Source of the DNA: Reyranella sp. CPCC 100927
Lineage (GTDB): Bacteria; Pseudomonadota; Alphaproteobacteria; Reyranellales; Reyranellaceae
Reading direction: 5' to 3'
Assembly (NCBI RefSeq): GCF_007859315.1
Contig: NZ_VOHA01000002.1
Span: 682,001 to 746,000, forward strand
Length of the DNA stretch: 64,000 nucleotides
A model generated the notes under the pieces. The model ran no database searches and was not told the origin of the DNA. It was given only the letters and a program-made list of their open reading frames with translations. Shown here piece after piece: positions 8,970 to 16,529 of the stretch. How positions within the stretch are numbered: the stretch's first letter is position 1; each line of letters begins with the position of its first letter. The position numbers were made by a program, and so were the translations under genes.

Positions 8970-10049
8970 TCACCCGAACACGCTCCTGAAGTCGATGTCG
9001 TAGCCGAAGGCGCGCGGGCCGACGTGGCTCAGGCCCTTCTCGCTGAGGAACACCTGGGGCGGCGGCAGCACGATCACCGTGACGCGCTGGCCGTAGCGGA
9101 TGGTTTCGGTGCCGACCGCCTCGCCCGACACGGTGTCGAGCACGCAGATTAGCTCGGGCGACATCGCGACCGGCGCACCGTCGTGCCAGGCCACGATCCA
9201 CTCGTTCTGGAAGGCGATCTCCATGGTGCTGCCGCGCCAGTCGTCCATGCCCTCGAAGCGCGTGCGGCCGCGCAGGAAGCCCTCGGTGGCGCGCCGTTCG
9301 ACGTCGACCACCTTGCCGCGGTACAGCACCAAGCCCTGCTCGACCGAGAGAATCGCCGCGATGGGATCCTCGTGCCTGCGCTGCGCCGCGCGCACGGCAT
9401 GGCCGATGGCAATCGCCTTGGTGGTGGTGCCATGGATGCCCCACTGCTTCACCTCGGCACCGGTGCGCGGCGCCTTGCAGGTCGAGGCGATGGAGCCGTA
9501 CTCGACGCAGATCTTGCGGCTCACCCGCTCCATCCACTTCCAGGTCGGCACTTTCTGCACCACCGACTCCAGGCCGCGCACGTCGACGGTGGCCAGCGGC
9601 CAGGGCTGCAGGTCGCCGACCGCGACGCTCGTCATCTGCGCCTCGGGATAGGCGCGGCCCATCATGTCGGAGTCGATCACCGGCCGCTTGAGGTGTACCG
9701 CCGCCATCAGCGGCTGAATGCCGTTCCCGCCGCCAATCTCCAGCGCCATGATACCGCGGAAGCGAATGCCGGTGTGCTCCTCCATCAGAGCCACGGCACG
9801 CGCGATCGTGCGGCTGTCGGTCAGGCGCTCCTGGCCGACCAGCGGCGCGCCCATATTGGAGACGGCAGCCACCCAGTCGTCGTCGGCGAGGTCGTCCGCC
9901 GGCATCAACTGGGCGCGATGGCCCTCCTTGTAGAGCTGGCGCATGTTCAGGAGCCCGAGATACGGGCTGCCGCCACCGCCGGTGCCCAGCACCCAGGCGC
10001 CGACCGCCAGCGACTCGATGTCGTCGGCCGTGATGTCACGCAAAGCCAT
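8970..10049 (-). CDS. DUF917 domain protein, copy 2
   Basis: A 359-aa paralogue of the neighbouring DUF917 protein, sharing DIESLAVGAW, the GTGGGGSPYLGLLNMRQLYK loop, EIGGGNGIQPLMAA and the C-terminal GLSHVGPRAFGYDIDFRSVF. The ATG at 10049 overlaps the stop of the AroM-like gene by one base (TGATG), which indicates translational coupling. An in-frame extension to 10160 lies inside the AroM gene and is not needed. Two diverged copies suggest a heteromeric complex or two substrate specificities (inference). Confidence 0.86.
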   Translation of the reverse strand: MALRDITADDIESLAVGAWVLGTGGGGSPYLGLLNMRQLYKEGHRAQLMPADDLADDDWVAAVSNMGAPLVGQERLTDSRTIARAVALMEEHTGIRFRGIMALEIGGGNGIQPLMAAVHLKRPVIDSDMMGRAYPEAQMTSVAVGDLQPWPLATVDVRGLESVVQKVPTWKWMERVSRKICVEYGSIASTCKAPRTGAEVKQWGIHGTTTKAIAIGHAVRAAQRRHEDPIAAILSVEQGLVLYRGKVVDVERRATEGFLRGRTRFEGMDDWRGSTMEIAFQNEWIVAWHDGAPVAMSPELICVLDTVSGEAVGTETIRYGQRVTVIVLPPPQVFLSEKGLSHVGPRAFGYDIDFRSVFG

Positions 10050-10723
10050 CAGTCCAGCAACTCCCTCAACACCCGACCGGTGGCAGTGATCGCCAGCAGG
10101 GTCGGCACACCCAGCACGCGCTTCACGACCGCCTTGGTCTGCGGCGTGTAGCTCATGCAATCCATGGCCACGAGATCGGGCCGCTGTTCCTTCAGCCGCA
10201 GCGCCGCCGCTTCGGCCACGGCCTCATCGCCGCTGGGCACCAGCGCCTCGGCGATGATGTCGACACCCGGCCGTTCCCACTTGCTCTTCAGCTTGGCGGC
10301 CTGCTCGGGCAGCGGCACCAGCAACGCCAGCTTTCCCTGGGGCAACAGGCCCGCAGCAAGACCGGCCAGCACACGAGACGGAAAGAGCACGCCGGCGTCG
10401 CCCGCCATGGGCGGGAAGGCGCCGGTGCAGTTGAACACCAGCGCGTCGGCGCCATCGGCGCGTAGCTTGGCGAGAGTCTCCGGTGCCCGTGCGATCACAG
10501 CCCGCTTGGAGATCTTCGTATCGCGACCGCTGGGCAGCCGCGTGTAGAGCGTATCGGCGCCATCGACGGGTGGCAGCGCGTCGATCTCGGTGTCGGCGAG
10601 GCCATCGAGGCAACCGCGCATCACGACGCGCGTGCCGTCGGGCGCCTGCGCCGCGAACAGCGCCGCGATATCAGGCCGCGGCGCCTGGCCGATCACGGCA
10701 ATGCCGAGAGTGCGGGGTGCCAT
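10049..10723 (-). CDS. AroM family protein
   Basis: A 224-aa protein of the AroM family. AroM is encoded beside aroL in E. coli but its function is unknown, and the fold resembles Asp/Glu racemases. Seen here: the N-terminus LGIAVIGQAPRPDI, the tract DALVFNCTGAFPP and the C-terminal LVAMDCMSYTPQTKAVV, placing conserved Cys residues where racemase-like proteins have catalytic Cys. The ATG at 10723 directly follows repeat C1, whose terminal GGGGGAAGGTA supplies the only Shine-Dalgarno-like sequence. It sits between the ABC importer and the DUF917 pair. Confidence 0.85.
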   Translation of the reverse strand: MAPRTLGIAVIGQAPRPDIAALFAAQAPDGTRVVMRGCLDGLADTEIDALPPVDGADTLYTRLPSGRDTKISKRAVIARAPETLAKLRADGADALVFNCTGAFPPMAGDAGVLFPSRVLAGLAAGLLPQGKLALLVPLPEQAAKLKSKWERPGVDIIAEALVPSGDEAVAEAAALRLKEQRPDLVAMDCMSYTPQTKAVVKRVLGVPTLLAITATGRVLRELLD

Positions 10724-10851
10724 TACCTTCCCCCGCTTGCGGGGGAAGGTGGCGCGTAGCGCCGGATGGGGGTGCCTCTCAGCAGACGGAGTGTGTGGAA
10801 CCACCCCCCATCCGCCCTTCGGGCACCTTTCCCCGCAAGCGGGGGAAGGTA
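10724..10851. repeat. Palindromic intergenic element, family C copy 1
   Basis: 128 bp with TACCTTCCCCCGCTTGCGGG at the left end and its near complement CCCGCAAGCGGGGGAAGGTA at the right. Each end is itself a hairpin, and the inner arms GCGCCGGATGGGGG/CCCCCCATCCGCCC pair. Full copies are at 11946-12075, 50469-50616 and 57120-57250. One end abuts the AroM start codon. Confidence 0.88.
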
Positions 10852-10868
10852 GTTACCGTGCGTCATCA

Positions 10869-11936
10869 TCACCCCTCCAGCACGACGGCGTCGGCTTCGG
10901 TCCACAGCAGGCCGACCTCGGCGCCGACCGGGCGCACGGCGGCACCGATGTTGGTCTCCTTGGCCAGCACGTGGCGGTCGCCGGTGGCGGCGATGCGGTA
11001 GAGCACCTGGCCGCCCAGGAAGTTCGCGCTTTCGATGCGGCCGGCGATGGCGCCCTCCGCCGGCGTCACGATGCGCGCCTTCTCTGGCCGCACCGCCACC
11101 GCGCCGGCGCCCGGTCCGGCGCCATTCATGGTGGCCGGCAGCGCGCGGCCATCGCGACCGACGAAGCGGCCACCGTCCCACGTGCCGTCGAACAGATTGA
11201 TCTCGCCGATGAAGTCGGCGACGAAGCGCGTGCGCGGGCGGTCGTAGATCTCGGCCGGCGCGCCGACCTGCTCGACGCGGCCGGCGTTCATCACGGCGAT
11301 GCGGTCGGACATCGCCAGCGCTTCCTCCTGGTCGTGCGTCACGAACACCAAGGTGACGCCCAGCTCCTTCTGCAGCTGCTTGAGCTCGAACTGCATGGAC
11401 TGGCGCAGCTTGCGGTCAAGCGCGCCCAGCGGCTCGTCGCACAGCAGCACCGGCGGGCGGATGACGATGGCGCGCGCCAGCGCCACGCGCTGCTGCTGGC
11501 CGCCGGAGAGCTGGCCCGGGCGGCGGTCCTCGTAGCCATCCAGCGCCACCTGCTTCAACGCCGCCGTCACGCGGCGCTGGATCTCCTCGCGCGGCAGGCC
11601 GCGCATGCGCAAGCCGAAGGCGACGTTCTCGGCCACCGTGCGGTGCGGGAAGAGCGCATAGGACTGAAACACCATGCCCATGTCGCGCTTGTGCACCGGC
11701 ACGTCGGTGATGTCGGCGCCGCCGACACGGATGCGCCCGGCATCGGGCACCTCGAAGCCCGCGATCATGCGCAGGCTGGTGGTCTTGCCGCAACCCGACG
11801 GCCCCAGCAGCGAGAAGAACTCGCCGGGCGCAATGGCGAGCGACACATCGTCGACGGCCTTGACCTTGCCGTCGAAGCTCTTGCTGACGCCCTCGAGCCG
11901 GATGTCGGCGGAGGCTGGAAGCGAAAGATCTGTCAT
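10869..11936 (-). CDS. ABC transporter ATP-binding protein, spermidine/putrescine (PotA) type
   Basis: The cytoplasmic ATPase of the importer encoded by the next three upstream genes, 355 aa. Walker [11 protein letters not shown]-loop [11 protein letters not shown], signature [14 protein letters not shown], Walker [12 protein letters not shown] and switch [10 protein letters not shown] are intact. A C-terminal TOBE-type region (about residues 270-350) is typical of PotA/FbpC. GGTAGGGG precedes the ATG at 11936. By gene order it energises uptake of a polyamine-like or carboxylate substrate; specificity cannot be read from the ATPase. Confidence 0.93.
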   Translation of the reverse strand: MTDLSLPASADIRLEGVSKSFDGKVKAVDDVSLAIAPGEFFSLLGPSGCGKTTSLRMIAGFEVPDAGRIRVGGADITDVPVHKRDMGMVFQSYALFPHRTVAENVAFGLRMRGLPREEIQRRVTAALKQVALDGYEDRRPGQLSGGQQQRVALARAIVIRPPVLLCDEPLGALDRKLRQSMQFELKQLQKELGVTLVFVTHDQEEALAMSDRIAVMNAGRVEQVGAPAEIYDRPRTRFVADFIGEINLFDGTWDGGRFVGRDGRALPATMNGAGPGAGAVAVRPEKARIVTPAEGAIAGRIESANFLGGQVLYRIAATGDRHVLAKETNIGAAVRPVGAEVGLLWTEADAVVLEG

Positions 11937-11945
11937 GCGTGCCCC

Positions 11946-12075
11946 TACCTTCCCCCGCTCGCGGGGGAAGGTGCCCGAAGGGCGGATGGGGGGTGGCTCC
12001 CACACACCGCGCCCGTTGATAGGCACCCCCATCCGGCGCTTCGCGCCACCTTCCCCCGCGTGGCGGGGGAAGGTA
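11946..12075. repeat. Palindromic intergenic element, family C copy 2
   Basis: 130 bp with ends TACCTTCCCCCGCTCGCGGG and GCGGGGGAAGGTA and inner arms GGGCGGATGGGGGG/CCCCCATCCGGCGC. It sits between the ATPase and solute-binding protein genes of one importer, inside the operon. Confidence 0.88.
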
Positions 12076-12097
12076 GTTGAACCGACAACACCATCCC

Positions 12098-13150
12098 TCA
12101 CCCCTTCAGCAACCGTGTCACGCGCGTGTCGATCTCTTCCTTGCGCGCGTTGTACCACTTCCAATCCGGCTGGATGAGCTGCGCCACCTTGGCCTCGGTG
12201 TTGAACAGCTTCGCGTCGTATTTGGGATCGAGCTTCACCTTCTTGTTCGAGGGCGAATACCACACCGTCTCCGACAGCCGCTTCTGCACGTCGGGCCGCA
12301 GCATGTAGTCGATATAGGCGTAGGCCAGCTCCTTGACTTTGCTGCCCGGCGTCACGTTCAGCACCTGCTCCAGCGCCATCACGCCCTCGCTGGGAATGGC
12401 GAAGTCGACCGGCTGGTTCTGGCCCTCGTAACGCAGGACACCGCTGTCGTGGATGATGCCCATGCTGACCTCGCCAGCCAGCAGCATCTTTTCCATCTGG
12501 CCGGTGAAATCGACCAGCTTGATGGGCTTCAGCGCCTCGAGCGCCTTGTAGGCGGCATCGAGATCGGTGAAGCCCTTGCCGTAGATCCTGCCCAGCATCA
12601 TGAGATGACACTGGCCCAGGCTGTTCACCGGGATGATGTAGCCGCCGCGCATGCCGGCCAGCGCCGGATCGGCGAGATCCTTCCACGAGGTCGGCGTCTT
12701 CAGTCCCTTGTCGGTGCGATAGCCCAGCCCGATGGCGCTGGTGAAGATCGACACGCCGACGATCTTGTCGCTGATGGCATAGGGATAGACATCGGCGATG
12801 TTGGGGATCTTCTTGTGGTCAAGCTTGGCCTCGACGACACCCAGGTCGAGCGAGTTCCATTGCTCGTTCGAGTTGGTGTGCAGCACGTCGTAGACCGGAT
12901 TGCTCTTCGGGCTGGCCTGCAGCTTGGGCACGAAGGGGAAGGCCTGGTCGGCCGACACCGTGCACTTGAACTCCTTCTCGAAGGCCGGCAGCAGCTCGCC
13001 CTTCATGATCTCGCCCCACTTGCCGCCCCAGGTGGTGATCTTCAGGGTGGCGGTCTGGGCATGCAGGATGGCCGGCGCACCAACGGTGGCGAGCGCGGCG
13101 GCGGCACCGGCAGAAAGCGCAGCGCGGCGGGTCAGATGGTTGGCAGTCAT
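12098..13150 (-). CDS. Extracellular solute-binding protein, polyamine-type ABC importer
   Basis: The periplasmic receptor of the importer, 350 aa. The N-terminus ([20 protein letters not shown], cleavage after ILHAQ) has a twin-arginine-like start (R-R-A-A) and a hydrophobic h-region, so export may use Tat. The mature protein begins [20 protein letters not shown], as in PotD/FbpA-type family 1/8 receptors. The two permease genes lie upstream on the same strand. The ligand is unknown; the linked hydantoinase and DUF917 genes make a nitrogenous cyclic compound a possible substrate (inference). Confidence 0.9.
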   Translation of the reverse strand: MTANHLTRRAALSAGAAAALATVGAPAILHAQTATLKITTWGGKWGEIMKGELLPAFEKEFKCTVSADQAFPFVPKLQASPKSNPVYDVLHTNSNEQWNSLDLGVVEAKLDHKKIPNIADVYPYAISDKIVGVSIFTSAIGLGYRTDKGLKTPTSWKDLADPALAGMRGGYIIPVNSLGQCHLMMLGRIYGKGFTDLDAAYKALEALKPIKLVDFTGQMEKMLLAGEVSMGIIHDSGVLRYEGQNQPVDFAIPSEGVMALEQVLNVTPGSKVKELAYAYIDYMLRPDVQKRLSETVWYSPSNKKVKLDPKYDAKLFNTEAKVAQLIQPDWKWYNARKEEIDTRVTRLLKG

Positions 13151-13175
13151 GTCTTCTTCACTCCCTGTTTTGACT

Positions 13176-13203
13176 CCTTCTCCCCGCCTGCGCGGGGAGA
13201 AGG
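13176..13203. repeat. Short palindrome, mini family C-like element
   Basis: A 28-bp hairpin, CCTTCTCCCCGC then CTGC then GCGGGGAGAAGG, in the 57-bp gap between the permease and receptor genes. It resembles a single end-hairpin of the longer palindromic elements. Confidence 0.7.
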
Positions 13204-13207
13204 GACA

Positions 13208-14011
13208 CTAGAGCTTCACGTAGGCCTTGAGCCCGATGACGCGTTCCAGCAACAACACGACGGACAACGCGAGCAAGATCGAGACCATCGAGGCGGCCGC
13301 GATGGCGCCGTCGAGATCGAATTTCATGTAGTTGAACAGCACGACCGGCAACGTCTCGCCCTTGGGCGGCACCAGGAACAGCGAGATCGGGAACTGGTCG
13401 AACGACACGATGAAGGCGAAGATGCCGCCGGCGATCACGCCGGGGCGGATCAGCGGCAGGGTCACCTCGAAAAAGACCCGCAGCGGCGAGGCGCCGAGGC
13501 TGGCGGCGGCCTCCTCGACCCGGGTGTCGAAGTTCGCCAGCACTGCCAAGGTCGTGCGCAGCACGTAGGGCACCGCCACCAGGGTGTGGCCCACGATCAG
13601 GCCCCAGACCGGCCGATCGAGCTCGGCGAGCTGGAAGACCTGGAACAGCGCCAGGCCGGTGAGGATCGCCGGCAGCATCAGCGGCGACATGAAGAAGGCG
13701 GTGAGCACGCGCGCGCCGGGCAGCCGGCCGCGTGCCAGCGCCAGCGCGCAGGCGCCGCCGATCAGCATCGACAGCAGCAGCACCACCACCGCCACGCGCA
13801 GGCTGAGCCACAGCGAGACCATGAAATCGTCGGTGGCAAAGAACTTGGCGAACCAGCGCCCGGTGATGCCCACCGGCGGGAACGAGATGTAGGGCGTCGG
13901 GTTCAGCGCGAAGACCGCGACGATGGCGATCGGCGTCAGCAGAAAGGCGATGATGGCGCCGTTGAGCGCATAGTAGGCGATGCGGCCGGCATCGATGCCG
14001 CGCGGGCTCAT
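13208..14011 (-). CDS. ABC transporter permease (PotC-like)
   Basis: The second inner-membrane permease of the importer, 267 aa with about six hydrophobic segments. The BPD_transp_1 coupling signature for ATPase contact is seen around residues 150-185 (EEAAASLGASPLRVFFEVTL). It overlaps the upstream permease gene by four bases (ATGA), so both are translationally coupled. It follows the PotB-PotC arrangement of the spermidine/putrescine family. Confidence 0.92.
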   Translation of the reverse strand: MSPRGIDAGRIAYYALNGAIIAFLLTPIAIVAVFALNPTPYISFPPVGITGRWFAKFFATDDFMVSLWLSLRVAVVVLLLSMLIGGACALALARGRLPGARVLTAFFMSPLMLPAILTGLALFQVFQLAELDRPVWGLIVGHTLVAVPYVLRTTLAVLANFDTRVEEAAASLGASPLRVFFEVTLPLIRPGVIAGGIFAFIVSFDQFPISLFLVPPKGETLPVVLFNYMKFDLDGAIAAASMVSILLALSVVLLLERVIGLKAYVKL

Positions 14012-14916
14012 GTCAGCCCCTCAGGTCCGGAGAAGCGCGCCAGCACGTGATTGTAGGCGATCACCACGACCAGCGACACTGCCAGCAGGATCACGCCCAG
14101 CGCGCCGGCGAAGCCGAGATTGAACGACGAGCTGACCTGCTGGTAGATCAGCATCGGCAGGGTCAGCACGTTGGTGCCCCCCATCAGGAATGGTGTGACG
14201 TAGGCGCTGATCGAGAGCGCGAATACCAGCAAAGAGCCCGCGAAGATGCCGGGCAGGCTGAGCGGCAGGGTGACCTCGAGAAAGGCGCGCAGGCGCGAGG
14301 CCCCGAGATTGCGCGCCGCCTGCTCCAGGCGCTCGTCGATGCGGCCGATGACGCCGGTCAAGGTCAGCACCATGAACGGCACGTAGATGTGCACCAGCGC
14401 CACCACGGTGCCGAACTCGTTGTACATCAGCGGCAGCGGCTTCTCGATCAGGCCCAACCCGATCAGGGTCGTGTTGATGACGCCCTTGTCCTGCAGGATT
14501 GTCATCCAGGCGAAGGTGCGCACCACGATGCCGGTCAGCATCGGCGCGATCACCGCCATCAGCAGCAGCGCATGGCCCAGGCGCGACTTGATCCGCGCCA
14601 TCCAGTGCGCCAGCGGATAGCCGACCAGCAGCGACGCCAGCGTGGTGATAATGCCGATGCGCAGGGTCGACCACAGCGCGTCGTGATAGAGATCGTCGCC
14701 CAGGAAGCGCTGATAGTGGCGCGCCGTGACGTAGACGTTGGGGTTCTGCGCCGGATTGCCGCTCAGCACCGACAGCACCGCCATGACGGCAAACGGCAGC
14801 ACGAAGAAGATCACGAACAGCAACAGCGCCGGTCCGACCAGCCACGCGATCGGCGACACCGACGGCTGCGCCGGTCGCGGCAACGGCAGCGTGACGGCCT
14901 CGCTGAGGCTAGCCAT
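14008..14916 (-). CDS. ABC transporter permease (PotB-like)
   Basis: The first inner-membrane permease, 302 aa. The hydrophobic N-terminal segment WLVGPALLLFVIFFVLPFAV is followed by five more membrane segments. The EAA-type loop EQAARNLGASRLRAFLEVTL lies near residue 200. GGAGG four bases before the ATG at 14916 fixes the start. The start lies inside the last bases of the IclR gene (overlap 14909-14916), so the regulator and transporter are probably one transcript. Confidence 0.92.
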   Translation of the reverse strand: MASLSEAVTLPLPRPAQPSVSPIAWLVGPALLLFVIFFVLPFAVMAVLSVLSGNPAQNPNVYVTARHYQRFLGDDLYHDALWSTLRIGIITTLASLLVGYPLAHWMARIKSRLGHALLLMAVIAPMLTGIVVRTFAWMTILQDKGVINTTLIGLGLIEKPLPLMYNEFGTVVALVHIYVPFMVLTLTGVIGRIDERLEQAARNLGASRLRAFLEVTLPLSLPGIFAGSLLVFALSISAYVTPFLMGGTNVLTLPMLIYQQVSSSFNLGFAGALGVILLAVSLVVVIAYNHVLARFSGPEGLT

Positions 14917-15685
14917 GGGCCCTCCGCAACGCGCGGGCCGGCGACGCATCGCCGAACTGCGCCGAAAGCTGCGCCGCCCCTTCGCGCAGCAGCGTCACCA
15001 GTTCGCGCTGCTCGCGCTTGTCGACGTGCAGCGCCGAGAAGGCAAAGTATAGCGCCACGGCCTCGTCCGTGCGCGGGTCGGCCACCGAGACCGAGACCGC
15101 CGCCACGCCGGGCATCGATTCCTCCTCCGCCGCCTCCCAGCCCACGGCACGGACCTGCCGCAGGCGTTCCATCAGCGCCGACAAGGATCGCGGCGCGGCC
15201 GGCAACGGCGGTTTGGGGAAAACGGCAAACCGCCGCGCGATCTCGGCGTCGTCCAAACGCGCCAGCAGGCATCGTCCGGTCGATGTGGCCCAGCCCGGCC
15301 CGCGCTTGCCCGGCGGCGTCACGACGCGCAGCGGCCGCGTGCCGGCGCGGCTGCGCAACACCACCACATCGATGCCGTCCAACAGCGAGATGCCGGTCGC
15401 ATGACCCGTGCGGCGCGTCAGCTCCGCCATCGTCGCGTCGGCCGCCTCGATCAGCGGCTGCCCGGCGCCGTAGTGCCGCCCTACTTCCAGCAGCAGCATG
15501 CCGACCCGGTAGCGCGCCGTCGCCGCATCGCGTTCCAGCAACCCGTGAACGGCCATGTCCTTGAGCACGCGCGATGCCGTGCTCTTGGGCAGGTCGAGCG
15601 CCGTGGCCACCTCCGTAACGCCAACCTCTGGCCCGTGCTGGCGCAGCCAGCGCAGGATGGTCACGGCATTCGACAGAGCGCTCAT
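14909..15685 (-). CDS. IclR family transcriptional regulator
   Basis: The probable local regulator of the ABC/AroM/DUF917/hydantoinase operon, 258 aa. The N-terminal winged helix is visible (VTEVATALDLPKSTASRVLK), followed by the effector-binding IclR domain (ATGISLLDGIDVVVLRSRAG, GWATSTGRCLLA). The ATG at 15685 gives normal length. An in-frame extension to 15817 would carry non-homologous sequence through the operator. Two tandem 17-bp inverted repeats lie just upstream, so autoregulation is likely. Effector unknown. Confidence 0.9.
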   Translation of the reverse strand: MSALSNAVTILRWLRQHGPEVGVTEVATALDLPKSTASRVLKDMAVHGLLERDAATARYRVGMLLLEVGRHYGAGQPLIEAADATMAELTRRTGHATGISLLDGIDVVVLRSRAGTRPLRVVTPPGKRGPGWATSTGRCLLARLDDAEIARRFAVFPKPPLPAAPRSLSALMERLRQVRAVGWEAAEEESMPGVAAVSVSVADPRTDEAVALYFAFSALHVDKREQRELVTLLREGAAQLSAQFGDASPARALRRAHG

Positions 15686-15692
15686 CGTTGTC

Positions 15693-15729
15693 GTTCCATT
15701 TTCCGGAACAATGTCCCTTTTTTCAGAAC
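15693..15729. promoter_or_regulatory. Tandem inverted-repeat operator upstream of the IclR gene
   Basis: GTTCCATTTTCCGGAAC (15693-15709) and the weaker GTCCCTTTTTTCAGAAC (15713-15729) are 17-bp inverted repeats whose starts are 20 bp apart, about two helical turns. They end 8 bp before the IclR start codon. The layout fits cooperative binding of IclR dimers; this is inferred from position and symmetry. Confidence 0.6.
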
Positions 15730-15870
15730 GATGGGAGCCATGGGCGGATTTGTCAATCAGCCTACCGCAGCTTCTGCCATGCGGATCAGACGTGGCAGGT
15801 GGATCACTTGAGACCAAGAGCTGGGGGCGCTAAACTCATCGTTGATCCGATCCCTTGCTGGACAAAACTC

Positions 15871-16140
15871 ATGCGGTATTCGTCGCAGGTCAAACCGATC
15901 AGCTATCTGAAGTCGCACGGTGCGAAGATGCTGGAGAAGCTTGCCCGGCAACGCGAACCGGTGGTTATCACGCAGAATGGCAAGGCCAAGGCGGTAATCC
16001 AGGACGTTGCCTCCTACGAGGAAACTCAGGATACCCTGGCCTTGCTGAAGATCCTCGCCCTCGGCAACCAGGAAATCGAGGCCGGTCAAGTCAAGCCTGT
16101 CGCTGAGGTCGTAGCACGGCTGCGTGCCACGACGAGGTAA
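15871..16140 (+). CDS. Type II antitoxin, Phd/YefM family
   Basis: An 89-aa antitoxin and autorepressor of the Phd/YefM family. The N-terminus MRYSSQVKPISYLKSHGAKM and the core REPVVITQNGKAKAVIQDVA match the DNA-binding half of such proteins; the C-terminal part should wrap the toxin. Its stop overlaps the toxin start by one base (TAATG), the usual coupled arrangement. The frame is open back to 15688, but the earlier part reads through the IclR control region. Codon use is less GC-biased than in the neighbours, fitting horizontal acquisition. Confidence 0.88.
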   Translation: MRYSSQVKPISYLKSHGAKMLEKLARQREPVVITQNGKAKAVIQDVASYEETQDTLALLKILALGNQEIEAGQVKPVAEVVARLRATTR

Positions 16141-16472
16141 TGTCGGCCCGTTACAAGGTCCTGCTCACGTTAGGCGCAGAGCAGGATCTCGAGGCGATCC
16201 ATAGCTACATCGCCGAGTTCGATTCCCCGGCCAGAGCTGATGGCCTGTTGGACCGCCTGATAGAAGCGGTGGAGAGTCTCGCAAGATTTCCCGAGCGAGG
16301 CAGCCATCCGAAAGAATTGCTGACGCTGGGCATTCGCGAATATCGACAAGCGCACGTGAAGCCCTATCGACTCATCTACCGAGTGATCGACGGGCGGGTT
16401 TACATTTACATGATCATTGACGGCCGCCGCGATATGCAGTCCCTGCTGATGCGCAGACTGCTCAACCGCTGA
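16140..16472 (+). CDS. Type II toxin, RelE/ParE superfamily
   Basis: A 110-aa toxin of the ParE/RelE fold. The helical N-terminal hairpin (LGAEQDLEAIHSYIAEFDSP) and the C-terminal sheet (YRQAHVKPYRLIYRVIDGRV, YIYMIIDGRRDMQSLLMRRL) are typical of ParE-like plasmid-stabilisation proteins. ParE members poison gyrase and RelE members cleave mRNA. The YRLIYRV/DGRRDM ending favours ParE, but the target is not provable here. It is coupled to the antitoxin gene. Confidence 0.88.
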   Translation: MSARYKVLLTLGAEQDLEAIHSYIAEFDSPARADGLLDRLIEAVESLARFPERGSHPKELLTLGIREYRQAHVKPYRLIYRVIDGRVYIYMIIDGRRDMQSLLMRRLLNR

Positions 16473-16529
16473 CGCGCCTGTTCACCGGCACCGGTTCACC
16501 GTAGAATAGGCCGTTGCCGTTGTACGGCT

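Noticed and set aside
10869-12686. A 605-codon frame extending the ABC ATPase upstream
   Set aside because: The extension is antisense-like sequence across a palindromic element and the receptor gene; the ATG at 11936 gives a normal ATPase.
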